From assembly GCA_030762175.1 (NCBI GenBank), contig CM060831.1, positions 95,623,501-95,687,500 of the forward strand: a DNA stretch of 64,000 nucleotides, written 5' to 3'. Below the pieces are notes generated by a model that was not told the origin of the DNA, made no database searches, and worked only from the letters and a program-made list of their open reading frames with translations. Origin of the DNA: Metallyticus violacea (lineage: Eukaryota; Arthropoda; Insecta; Mantodea; Metallyticidae). The translations under genes were made by a program, and so were the position numbers. Positions 46,561 through 56,508 of this stretch are shown here, one piece after another (the first letter of the stretch is position 1; each line of letters starts with the position of its first letter).

Positions 46561-47330
46561 ATAGTAGAAACATAAATATCTACTGGAACATTTATATTTT
46601 CCACTCTTAACAACGTTTTTACCAATGAAAATCCTGCATTCTTATTTAGTAAATTGTCCCACTTACTTTTAACATTTTCCTCAGTTTCACCCAAAACATA
46701 ATATATTTTCTACCGGGTATCCTTCACTATTTGCTATTTGACTAAAAAGAGATTAATTTTTTACATTTAAAGTGTTTAATGCTAGCAGGTAGGAATGAAA
46801 AGTTTGATATTCTCATAGGCAATATCTTTTTTTAAAGATGGGTCATTCAGACATTCTTTCACTGCTTTTACGCACACTGCAGTATCAAATTCAAATAATT
46901 CATCAATACTACTTTAAAATATTTAGTATAATATACCACTAATTAAATCCATTATCATGTTATAACAAGCTGAGATGAAAGTAGAATATCTGGACCTTTC
47001 TCCCTGAACATTGACATCCTGGATGGGGCTTTGAAAAATCATTTTTTTCATACTGTAAATGAACAAATCGACAAGAGGGAATTAATCCCTGATTGTTTCA
47101 GAAACCCTGAGAATGGCACAGGTTACATTAGTGATGTTAGGGTAAAAAGTTTTAAAAAGTGGTGCTGCAGCACCCATGTATGAGGCAGCATCAGAGGCAT
47201 AACTGAAGAACCTGCGATGCAGGGGGGCCGTGGTCCACTGCTTGCAAAAAACAAAAAGTTTGGAAAAATAAATTGTCATAATGGGGGAAAAAAGACATGC
47301 AAAGAGTAAAAGAAAAAGAATTTGCAACAT
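46503..47330 (-). pseudogene. hAT transposase relic, minus strand
   Basis: Reading downward: RFFSYASDAASYMGAAAPLF, then FYPNITNVTCAILRVSETIR, equal to the VSDAAPYMxxA...VTCxAHGLHRVAEEIR block. Then MIFQSPIQDVNV, equal to the FLKAPSR block. CVKAVKECLNDPSLKKDIAY and ENVKSKWDNLLNKNAGFSLV complete the later helices. Same family as 18.2-19.1 kb. Stops between blocks. Confidence 0.65.
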
Positions 47331-47889
47331 TCATTGAACACACCTATTCATATCCAAAATCAGCAAAACCAAATATTGAAAATTAACCGGAGCCTCTCAT
47401 TTATTGCTGCGCTGTGGGCTGCCAATGAATAGTGAATGTATTGGTTTATTTTTCTGTTGTTACAGAAAAATTATTGAAGCAGACGCAGTGCCGCTGAGCT
47501 TGGATATACTCAAGTATAATGGGGTGGTAGAAGTGAAACATAGTGTTTGATTCTTATCTCATATCGTTTACAATATTAGATTCTAAAAATAGCCTATTTC
47601 TAGCAATTCAATTTGTGTTTTATGTTTTTTTTTTCTTCTTTCTCCCCCCCCCCCTTCTCCCCAAAATGAACCCATTCAAAATAGTTATGAACATTTGAAT
47701 GGTGCACAAAAAGAGAGAGAGAGAGAATAAAAAAAAGATTGAAAGATGAGTTTCAAAATCAGTGAAAATAGATTCTTACTTTAATACTAATTGAGAAAAT
47801 AATAAATGAAAATTGTAATAGCCCAAGTTCTAAATTAGGTCATCCGTTTCTCTAATATCAAATGACAGTAATGCAAATCCAAGCATGGT
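47331..47889. other. Intronic sequence with poly-C and GA tracts
   Basis: A C run near 47645-47654 and gagaga near 47714. No gene. Confidence 0.4.
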
Positions 47890-48266
47890 ACAGTGAAGAA
47901 TATTAGTAGAAAAGATGACGAGCACGTGAATCTTGGTAAAAATAAAAACCCTGATATTTCTACTGAAATTGTGAATGGAAGTAATACCTTACAGCAGAAT
48001 ATGAGTTCTTCTTTGATGATACTACTGGTACTAGAGAGGGATTTCCTACTGATTGTGCTAATTTTAGGATATTTTAAATGATGACACAAAGGAGTTTATT
48101 ATTCAGCATAAGCCTTACAAACTCCAAGCTCCATTTCCAAAAGCTCCTAAATAAAGTATGTAATAGATCAAATAAGTGTACTTACGAAGCTGTTGACAAT
48201 GGAGTGGTATATATATAAACAATGTATACAGTTTTTTTCACACTAACTCCATTCACTTACATAAAT

Positions 48267-48310
48267 TTGGAACATATGTTTCGGGAGCGATCCCTCCCAT
48301 CTTCAGCCTG
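48267..48310 (-). ncRNA. Hammerhead ribozyme motif, intact core (left arm)
   Basis: CTGAAGA (48300-48306), helix II gggagg/gctccc, CGAAAC, four-base loop ATAT, GTT, CC pairing with GG. Sense to the CUB gene. Confidence 0.82.
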
Positions 48311-48350
48311 TTGACAAACTGTCGTTAAACAGATTGCGACAAAAAATACA

Positions 48351-48695
48351 TTGGAAAAACGAAGAAAAACGAAGAGGAATTTGGGAATCCGGAAAAAAGA
48401 ACACTTCAGAAATATTCGCTTAAAACAAATTGATAAATCAGCAATAGCAGCGCACTTTTGGAATAAAAATCATGAAATTAAATCAGAGATAAAACTACTT
48501 AAACAACTTCATAATGAAATAGAACTTTCCACTTGGGAAAACATTTTCATTACAAAAAATAAGGATAATTTGATGAATTTCGATATCCCTCCATTGGATG
48601 AACTCAGCAAATTCCTAATAATACCAACAGATGCCGCCACAAGAACATCAAGAGACCCAACCGCCACGTTTAACGACAGTTTTTCAACAGGCTGA
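48351..48695 (+). pseudogene. PLE family B endonuclease C-terminal part
   Basis: 114 open codons. The GIY motif itself is missing; only the YIGK-side remains just before (KKYIGKTKKN in another frame). KRNLGIRKKEHFRNIRLKQI, IAAHFWNKNHEI and IELSTWENIFITKNKDNLMN follow. Near-identical to 23959-23564. Truncated, so not functional alone. Confidence 0.8.
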
Positions 48696-48730
48696 AGATG
48701 GGAGGGATCGCTCCCGAAACATATGTTCCA
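48689..48730 (+). ncRNA. Hammerhead ribozyme motif, intact core (right arm)
   Basis: AGG, CTGAAGA (48692-48698), helix II gggagg/gctccc, CGAAAC, ATAT, GTT, CC. Mirror of the left-arm motif. Confidence 0.85.
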
Positions 48731-49243
48731 AATTTATGTAAGTGAATGGAGTTAGTGTGAAAAAAACTGTATACATTGTTTATATATGTAATAGATGTTT
48801 CTCCATTAATTACTATGAAAAATTAACAATAGCTCTGTTATTCTAGAAAAGGAGACTATTAATTGCTGGTTATTTGCTAACAGGAGTTCAGCATTTTTTC
48901 AATTTGCCTGGATAAGGGACATTCATGATTGGCAAGGATTATCAAATAACATTTTGACACATAAAATGTGTCATTCCCATCTGGAGGCATGGTTTATAAT
49001 GTCTGGAAAAGAAAAGAAATGGTAAATTTTAATCTGGAATGTGAATTAAAGATATCAATTAACGTATGGAAACAAATTCTTGAATGCATAATTAATATCA
49101 TCACATTATCAGTATCTAATCTAGCTTTATGAAATCAGAAAAAAATTAGGGAAAGTTAACTTTTTTTAAAATTTTTTAGCTATTTTGGACTTCTTGTCTA
49201 AGTAAGATCTGGTATTACAACAGCATATAATGGCCTATTTTCT

Positions 49244-50418
49244 AGGTATGATAAAGACAAAAACTATATTTCACTTTTCAATATAGTAACCCTTTATTGC
49301 AATATACTTCCCACACCTTTGAATCAACCTTCAATTCCCTCCCCCCCAAAAAATAGTCAGAAGTCTTATCAGTAAAAGGGGCATAAACAGCATCCATCAC
49401 TTCTTTGTTACACTTAAATTTACTTCTTCGAAGGTTCTTCTTGAGTTTTGAGAAGAGGAAATAGTTATTGGGAACTAGATCTGGGCTGTAGGGTGGATAG
49501 TCGATCTCCCTGAAGCCACATTTCTTCACAGCTTCCTCTGCAACAAGAGCTGTGCACACAGGCGTGTTGTTATGAAGGTGCACACTAACACTCAGCTTTC
49601 CTCACCTTTTCTCTTAGATGAAAGCATATAGTCTGTGCAGTAGACAAGCATGGTAATCCCCATTTACTGTGGTGTTCCTATCCTTGAAGTCAATGAAGAG
49701 TATTCCTTCACAGTTCCAAAAGATTGTGGCATTTATGTTCTTGGATGGCTGAGTGACCTTGGCTTTTAGAGGCGGTGCTTAGCCAGGTTTATGTCACTCC
49801 ATTGATTCTCTTTTGGAATAGATCATAGTAGAGGACCATAGTTTCATCTCCTGTCACAATGGTTTGCAGAACTTCTCTCTCTCGTTGCCACGGCAGAGCA
49901 CCATAAATGCCTGACCACAGATAACTCATTGCTGCTTTTGGACTAAGGAAGGAAGTCTAGGCACCCATCATGCACTAACCTTATTCATGTTTAAATATTT
50001 ATGAATAATTCAAAGGACTGTTTTAGAAAGGCCTAACCTTGCTGCTATTTCTGTAACTTTGAGTTCCTGGTCTTGCATAATTTCTCCTTCTACAAGAGCC
50101 AGGAATGTTATCAGGGGTCAGCATCTCCAAGAGCCAACCTGAACACTCTACAACTTCAGTGCTTTCTGGACCCAGTCGAAAAAGTTTGGTCCATTCTTTT
50201 ATGGTAGAATATGAGGGGGATGAGTCCCCATATACACTGTCCAATTGCCGTTTAATTTCATTTGGAGTAAGTCCTTCATTTTTGAAGGTCTTAATAACAT
50301 TTAGATAATCCATTTTGAACATTTCACAATCTTCTACACCTAGCCTTCTTTATGCAAATATATGTATATCTGAACAACTGAACACAGCGGAGCATAAGTT
50401 ACAGCTGCAATTGTTTAC
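49244..50418 (-). mobile_element. Mariner element 2 inserted in the hAT
   Basis: A transposase-length minus-strand relic between two hAT blocks. Terminal inverted repeats could not be defined, so the boundaries are approximate. Confidence 0.7.
49278..50322 (-). pseudogene. Mariner transposase relic (element 2)
   Basis: About 1045 bp, the expected coding length. N-terminus (50322-50023): LNVIKTFKNEGLTPNEIKRQ and SYSTIKEWTKLF form the helix-turn-helix. The middle, near 49720-49630, has ILFIDFKDRNTTVNGDYHAC (first catalytic D). The C-terminus (49583-49278) has MHLHNNTPVCTA, where the second D is N, and YPPYSPDLVPNNYFLF (third D). The lost catalytic residue and frameshifts make it inactive. Confidence 0.82.
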
Positions 50419-50432
50419 TTAACAGATAAGGT

Positions 50433-50819
50433 ATGACACCAGATAAGGCTTTTGTGAAGGCAATAATCCTTATGGCAAGGTCGGAAACATATGAACCTAC
50501 CCTTGTACATGGACTGGAAGCATCAGAAGAATACCTGAGTCCAAAAGTTCAAAATAAATTAATTCAGCTGTTATCGCAGAAAGTAGAGAATGAAATAGTG
50601 AATAAAATCAAGTCTGCAGAAGTTTTTTTTTTTATAATCTTGGATACTACATTAGATGTGAGCAAAAAAGACCAATTTAGTCAAATTTTCAGATATGTTC
50701 ACATAGGTAAAGAATCTTTTGGAAAACCTCGTGAAATAACAATAAATGAGAGCTTTTTAAGATTCAAAGAGATGAAAGACTATACTGCTATGTCATTGGA
50801 AGTCAAAATTCTAAACTGA
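50433..50819 (+). pseudogene. hAT transposase, DUF4371-like block
   Basis: 128 open codons. YLSPKVQNKLIQLLSQKVEN, EIVNKIKSAEVFFFIILDTT and DVSKKDQFSQIFRYVHIGKE match the conserved start of the catalytic region of ZMYM1-like hAT transposases (SPKxQNExIxxLA...FSIxxDxTxDxSxxxQ). DTTLD contains the first catalytic D. ESFLRFKEMKDYTA follows. Frames shift after 50819. Confidence 0.78.
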
Positions 50820-51292
50820 ATGGATGAAAAATGTATCTCATTAGCCAAATACTGAGGGTATTTATGACAGTGCAGTGAATATGTCTGGGACCTGTAATGG
50901 AATAAAAGCAAGGACTGTGAAAAAACAGAAAATAAATAATAGTTCACTGTGGATCACATAATTTGAATCTAGTTCTGAATGACGCCATAGAAATGTATCT
51001 AAAAATAAGATTTTTTTTTTTCAATTAAGTTGAAGACTTTGTTTTTCAGTCAAAGTACAAAGCGGTAGGAAATGTTATCACTAGCTTCATACTCTTTAAA
51101 AAAGCTGCTTTGTCCTATACATCGGTCATCAACATTACACTCAATAAAAGCTCTAAACCATGGTTCTTTAGATATTATGAAGGCACTAACTGCAATAGTA
51201 TAGGATCAAAATATATCAATGACTATAATTAAGCCAGTTAACCAATGCAAAATTTTGAATTTGTTTTTCAAGTTGTTTGAATTCCAAAATAC

Positions 51293-51556
51293 TTGAAACT
51301 ATTAATAGTATCAAAATTACTGCAATCTAATGACCTGGATCTTTCCCAAGCTTCAGTGTTACTCCAAACTGCTGCAAATTTGCTAAATGACTATAGAAAT
51401 AATTTCCAGGAAGCATTGTTGTTCAACCTGTCTCTTACAAAACAATGGGGGATTGACACCAAATTTAAAAACATGAAATTCCACAAAATTAAGAGGCATT
51501 TTGATGAACAGGCTCAAATGAGCATTTATCAGGTACTGGAAAATATTTTCAAGTAA
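51293..51556 (+). pseudogene. hAT transposase, helical insertion block
   Basis: LLIVSKLLQSNDLDLSQASV, LLQTAANLLNDYRNNFQEAL and QWGIDTKFKNMKFHKIKRHF match the VSKxLQSxxxDLxxAxxLLxxxxxxLxxxR block followed by the RKxKRHFDE pattern. Same protein as 50433-50819, separated by frameshifts. Confidence 0.75.
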
Positions 51557-52151
51557 ATGTGTTTCACATTACATTAGAGATCATTATTAATCAAACAAAA
51601 TTAGGTTCAATTCTATGAAATGTTTAAGTGATCTGTACAGTATATTCATCCCACAATTTTATGTCTACTGAAGAAGATGAAGAATTGTATAGTGAAGCAA
51701 TATGTTGAAGACAACAAAAGATCTCTAATTTCAGTTACAAAAGTGCATTAAAAATGAGATATTAGCCCACCTGTTGCTAATTGAAAATTACACTTTTATG
51801 TCAAGTAAACCAGATGTATACACTTATTTCATTTTATTTCTCTCTCTTACTGTAACAGTTGCTTCAGCTGCTCAAAATTAAATCCTTTTCAAAATTAAAA
51901 CTATTAAGAATATTTTTATATATGTTACAAGCATGATTAATTGGATTCAGTATTTTAAGTATCGAGTATGAGAGAAGAATTGGCATGAGTGAAGTAGTGG
52001 AAATTTTTTACTAAACTTCTTCACTGCTTCCAATGATCTTTAAGGATTTTACATATTATAGTATTCCTGTGCCAGATTTTAGAGGTAAGCATTGTACCAT
52101 ATATCTAGCACCAAGGAAATAATATTATTATATTTCCTAATTTCCTATCAA

Positions 52152-52218
<67 letters not shown>

Positions 52219-52226
52219 AATAATAA
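52152..52226 (+). repeat. (CAG)n(CAA)n(TAA)n compound microsatellite
   Basis: Consecutive runs of CAG, CAA and TAA. Confidence 0.9.
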
Positions 52227-52916
52227 TACTGCCTACCTGTGTCATAATAAAAATTTTAATCCCTCCAACTCCTCCAAGGTCCTGTCAGCCTATTAAATTT
52301 AATATTTCCTATGGTCAAAGACATGCTACCAAACCCATATGCTTGAACATGAATTGTTTGGTTAGAGGGTTCAAATTAAACTTTAGGGGAGCCCAACCTT
52401 TTTCCTTTATGCCACTGGGCAGCATCAGAACTTTACAATCTTCTATATTGCCAGAGTATTATGACTGTAGGCCTTGGTTTACAAAATAAGCAATGGTTTT
52501 GCTATTCACTCTCAGAAGTTCCTTAGCACATACAAGATGTGGAATGGAATTGAAGGTTCATCAGGGTCATGTTTACTAAATATCTATTCATAGAGTCTGA
52601 GGTCTAAATACCTGTTCATAGAGACTGCATATAAGAATTGCCAATATCCTACTTAATGGATGCTAAAGTTTCATTTTACATACTGTCTAAATATTTTTTT
52701 CTAAGGAATGATTCTGAGAGGATATTTTATTTGCAATTATTTTTGTAAAAACTCTATTAAAACCAAATTTTCAATTGTATTCCTGGAATGTTATCAGCAA
52801 CAAACATATTGGTTAAGTCTGCATAGAAATTGCTGCTGAGGTTGGATAATGGCAAATTGTTCAGTAGAGTTTGTTTACTTTGATTTTTCTGCTGAGCTTT
52901 TGCCTTATCTGACAAA
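52227..52916. other. Intronic sequence; possible LINE 5' UTR at its end
   Basis: Nothing coding. The last 100 bp may be the leader of the CR1-like LINE. Confidence 0.35.
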
Positions 52917-53929
52917 ATGGTGGCGCATGGTGTCGTAACGCGAAATATGGCTCTAAATTTATATAAAAATCGTGGCAATTCAATGAGTGAGGTGAGAAAG
53001 AAGAACAGCGAACAAAGTAGTAGCAATGTGGAAACTGGAGGAAATAAAGGTAGTCTTGAAATAAATACAAAAATCGAAGAAAAGAGAGAAACACGATCGG
53101 TGGCTGGTAGGACACACAAGGCGGAAGTGATAGCATCCCTTCAGATGATAATCGGGATGTTAAACAAAGATTTAAAAAGTGCTCAAACAGAAATTCAATC
53201 ATTAAAGACATCAAACAAAGATTTAAAGACCAAATTAAGAGCACAAGAAGAAAATGCATGTTTTGCCAATGCAGTGAAAGGAAAATCTGAGAGAAGAAAA
53301 CATACAACATCCATGCGAGGTGAACAAGATGTAAATTCGGTCATTCCAATACATAACAGATTTGAGGTATTGCAGGGTGAGGTAAATGAAAACACGTTTA
53401 ATTATGAAAATTCCGGTGCCTCAGGAAGACACAAAAAAGTGATGGTGATTGGGGATTCCATGCTCAAGTTGTCCGAAAATCTGTGCCGAGAGATGATGTG
53501 CACTGCATGCTGGGGATAAAAGTAAACCAGCTTAAACACAGGTTAGAGAAAATAAACGTTAAGCAATGTAAGCCAAAAGTGGTGGTGATCCACGCAGGAA
53601 TGAATGATATACATCGAGGAATAATGGCTGAAGAAATTATAGGGGACACAATGGATCTGGCAGACACTATTTTAAAGGCAGTACCAGATGTGAAAATTAT
53701 TATAAGTGGTGTGCTAAGAAGGTATGACGTGAGTGAGAGAAAGATTGCAAGAATAAACAGTGAATTAAACTTGCTCTGTAATGTGAGAAAGTGGGTGATG
53801 ATGGATGGAAATTTTTGGCTGCACAATAATGATTTTGGAAGGGATGGTGTGCATCTCAACTGCAGAGGATCACACAAATTTGGCAGATTGCTGTGTGAAG
53901 TTATTCAGTCACAGTTAAAGGGGAACTAG
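52917..53929 (+). pseudogene. LINE ORF1 with coiled coil and SGNH esterase domain, one frameshift
   Basis: Residues 1-145 are charged with a coiled coil (about residues 70-120, LQMIIGMLNKDLKSAQTEIQ). The esterase starts at KKVMVIGDSML (catalytic GDS). After a one-base shift near 53465-53490 it continues in 53483-53929: VVVIHAGMNDI (the GxND block) and GRDGVHLNCRGSHKFG (the catalytic DxxH). CR1, L2 and RTEX LINEs carry such ORF1 esterases. Apart from the shift the catalytic blocks are all present, so this copy is fairly young. Confidence 0.82.
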
Positions 53930-53940
53930 CTACAGTCCAG

Positions 53941-54332
53941 GTGGATGGAGAAGACAATGAACAACAAAATATAGAATCAAAGGTATGTAATAGGGGAAAG
54001 GAAACAAGAGTTACCAAATTATGCATACTACATCAAAATGTACAGAGTATAACAAATAAAATAAACCAACTAGATGTATTATTAAATGTAGATTTGTTAC
54101 ATGTAGATGTTCTATGCATAACTGAACATTGTTAAAGTTAGAACAGCTAATAGTTACTAACCTCAAACAGTTTAGGCTAGTAGATTCCTTTTGTAGGAAA
54201 GCCTATAAACATGGGGGGTCATGTATATATGTTAGATCAGATATAAACACTAGAAATATAGACCTCTTTAAGGATCTCAAGGAAGATAGGAACTTTGAGC
54301 TATCGTTGATGAGATTAGTGATCAGAATGTAG
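53941..54332 (+). pseudogene. LINE ORF2 endonuclease start, truncated
   Basis: KLCILHQNVQSITNKINQLD and LLHVDVLCITEHC, then after a frameshift at about 54130, FRLVDSFCRKAYKHGGSCIY and VRSDINTRN. These are the first strands of an APE-type endonuclease (QNVxSxxNKxxxLxxLL...DVLCxTEHW...GGSCIYVR). It stops at the hairpin junction at 54345; the rest of the endonuclease and the RT are missing. Confidence 0.78.
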
Positions 54333-54344
54333 TTATCATCTATC

Positions 54345-54401
54345 ATTATCACCATAATTGAACAGATTTTTAGGCTAATCTTGTTCAATTCTGGTGATAA
54401 T
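54345..54401. repeat. Hairpin at LINE/PLE junction
   Basis: Arms attatcaccataattgaaca (54345-54364) and tgttcaattctggtgataat (54382-54401) pair with one mismatch. The inner gatt/aatc extends the stem. It marks the exact switch from LINE to PLE-C. Confidence 0.85.
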
Positions 54402-54890
54402 ATAGAATACCTGACGAGAAGAAGCCAAGAATATACAAAATCAACTGTTCAGAATGTAACAAAGTATATATTGGAAAAACAAAAAGAAGCATTGGAATCA
54501 GGCTGAAGGAACACTGGAGAAGCATCAGGTACAATTAGATAGAAAAATCAGCGGTTACACATCACTTTTGGAGAGATAAACGTGATATAGAAATGGGAGT
54601 GAAATTATTGAAATTGGTAGATCGGCCCGTGGAGCTGGGAATATGAGAAAAAATTTATATGAAAAAATATGAGGATAAGGTTGTAAACTTTGAGATCCCA
54701 ACAGAAGACAAATTAATCCAGAGGTTCATAAAATGTCCACGAGAGCTACACCAAGTCCAGCCAACCACAATGAATCTGACGGTTGACTCGTAACTGAGGA
54801 TGCAGGCAAAAGCCTGCGAAACTAGTTTTGCATAATTCAACAGTAGGTGGAGCATAGGATTATCAAATTGACTCACTAGATAATTAAGAA
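54402..54890 (+). mobile_element. Penelope-like element family C, endonuclease and 3' end
   Basis: A decayed GIY-YIG region (KPRIYKINCSECNKVYIGKT across frames at 54424-54485, then RLKEHWRSIR and HHFWRDK). It is followed by KIYMKKYEDKVVNFEIPTED and the terminal segment with an intact hammerhead, ending near actcactagataattaagaa. The RT is absent. Confidence 0.78.
54790..54831 (+). ncRNA. Hammerhead ribozyme motif, intact core with strong helix II (PLE-C)
   Basis: GTAA, CTGAGGA (fits CUGANGA), helix II gcaggc/gcctgc with loop AAAA, GAAAC, loop TA, GTT, TTGC. Helix I GTAA/TTGC with one G-U pair. The most stable helix II in the window. Confidence 0.85.
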
Positions 54891-55511
54891 CATATTAGTC
54901 GCTTCATTGTATTGGTTCCAACATGAAATTAAATGATATATTTAATTCAAACTAACCTTTAGACAGTATTGTTATTGAAATTCTATTTAACAAAAATACA
55001 ATGTTCCACGTTGAATTTTCTGGTAATGTTAATCCCAAAAAATTACCTTTAATATACTTACAAGTATGAGTATGTGAATAAATATTGAAATAATTAAACT
55101 TTACATTGATTTAGGCATCTTAAGTTGAATATTAACAAATTAGGCTCTAAAAATCATTTTAGGGCACTATTAAAGTCTATGAATAGCTTTCAGTTTTCAT
55201 GAAATATAAATATTAAGAATTATTTTTTTCTTTTCTTCTAAAGGAACAAAATGAGGCATTTACCCTAAAATCCAATATCTGGGTATAACATAAATATAAT
55301 CTTTTAAAAAGTAGCTATGCATTAATAATAGTAACTCAATTACTTTTTCTGGCAACTGAAACTATGACTTGATTTTAAAAAGAAACTTAACTATCTTTGC
55401 ATAAAATATAATGGATATACAGAAAGAAATCAAATGATTGACTTCCTAAAGCCTACAGAAGTGATTACCCTTTACCAAACCAATAGTCTGCTATAGGTTT
55501 TTAATACTTAC
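54891..55511. other. Intronic sequence, no feature recognised
   Basis: AT-rich intron before the CUB 2 exon. Confidence 0.4.
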
Positions 55512-55702
55512 TTGCAGAAAGTCAAAAATACATGTTGGAGAACTCTCCAGAGAAAATGAGTGGAAAGTGAGTCTTATTCTTTCTCCCACTGGTAATTGTA
55601 TGAGCCATTCGCAGTTCATATTGTGACTGTATACACCAGTATCATTTGGAGATCTAATTTCTCCAGAAGGAGCACTATACACACCCCCACAACCTGGTGT
55701 TC
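55512..55702 (-). CDS. Cubilin-like exon: first half of CUB 2
   Basis: The 191-nt exon follows a good acceptor (attgtttcag) and ends at a gtaagt donor. Two bases finish the linker codon, then TPGCGGVYSAPSGEIRSPN opens a CUB. Cysteine 1 is in PGCGG, cysteine 2 in MNCEW and cysteine 3 in PTCIFDF. The acidic and aspartate residues of the calcium-site pattern are present (SLESS, FDF). A second in-phase acceptor nine bases downstream (caccag) would drop three linker residues; the upstream one has the better polypyrimidine tract. The exon ends in phase 0 after FDFLQ and reads directly into VWEGSYGD of the next exon. Confidence 0.88.
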
Positions 55703-56508
55703 CTGAAACAATTGATAAAAGTGTGCTACACAATGCCTTTTTTTCTTTTTCCTTATCTCATCCTTCTCCATTAAAAGAACTCAGTGGATCTGCAATTTTC
55801 ATGTACACATGCCATACATCATTTGGTCTGTTCAAAATCCCCTTACAAGTTTATGATAAAGTTATGCAAGCAAAGAGGATAGAAGGTGGTTCATAAGTAT
55901 TTGCAATAAAACGGACTAAATATGAAAAGTGCTCCACATTTTATTGCTAAATTCAGGCAAATAAAATGTGCATTTATTGCATAATTCAGAATTTTACTAA
56001 AGCAGGTACCATTAAAGACTGTCAAATATCAAATAGCAAGGATTAATAAATGAAAACAACAGTACCTAGTATACGGTTAAATAGAAATGTTTGAAAAAGA
56101 GGAAAGAGCAATAACATTTAATGTAATCTTTCTTGTATTAAGAATGATATAGTTTATATAATTTAAATTGGAGTAGATTATAATGACTTTTATTTTAATG
56201 TTATTGACAGTTATAAATATTAGTTAATTTTGTTACTGTTTGAAAATTACTTTTGAGTGTTTGTAATGGACCATGTATGAAAATGGCTAATGCCAGAACC
56301 AGATGAATTTTTTCTTAGTTCTCAATTTATTTAAATTCATATATACTTGTTGAAACCCATCCAGAAAGCAATAATGTATGTTTGTAAGCCATTTAAATTT
56401 ATTAAAAGTTGACTTAGGCTGAATACCTAGATTTTTTTTATATAATCTCTTCCTTGCACTAAAATAAAAAATGGAATAAAAGTCCAAATTTTTCCAATGC
56501 AGTAAATA
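55703..56508. other. Intronic sequence, no feature recognised
   Basis: AT-rich. Confidence 0.4.

Larger units (their letters stand above)
48169..48784 (+). mobile_element. Young PLE family B copy with inverted hammerhead arms and 12-bp target-site duplication
   Basis: TATGTAATAGAT occurs at 48157-48168 and 48785-48796. Arms of about 119 bp (48212-48330 and 48668-48786) are reverse complements with one mismatch seen. A GIY-YIG coding tail (48351-48695) lies between and runs into the right arm. It is inserted in the hAT coding region. Confidence 0.92.
47890..52040 (+). mobile_element. hAT element (DUF4371/ZMYM1-like transposase) carrying nested PLE and mariner
   Basis: Transposase blocks on the plus strand in order: about 48050-48150 (EFIIQHKPYKLQAPFPK), 48800-49030 (CWLFANRS...WIRDIHDWQGLSNN, HSHLEAWFIM), 49040-49230 (WKQILECIINII..NLAL, FLAILDFLSK), 50433-50819, 50840-50990 (DSAVNMSG..GIKAR, HNLNLVLNDAIE), 51180-51556 and an end near 51850-52000 (TVASA, LSILSIEYERRIG). 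The PLE at 48169-48784 and the mariner at about 49244-50418 sit between blocks. Confidence 0.75.
52917..54345 (+). mobile_element. CR1/L2-type LINE, ORF1 with esterase and start of ORF2, 3'-truncated
   Basis: ORF1 52917-53929 (one frameshift) and the start of ORF2 53941-54330. The sequence then changes abruptly to a hairpin and PLE family C. Loss of the 3' part is opposite to the usual 5' truncation of LINEs. Confidence 0.78.

Noticed and set aside
55694..55702. Alternative acceptor nine bases downstream for the CUB 2 exon
   Set aside because: It is in phase and possible, but the upstream acceptor has a better polypyrimidine tract; kept only as a note.
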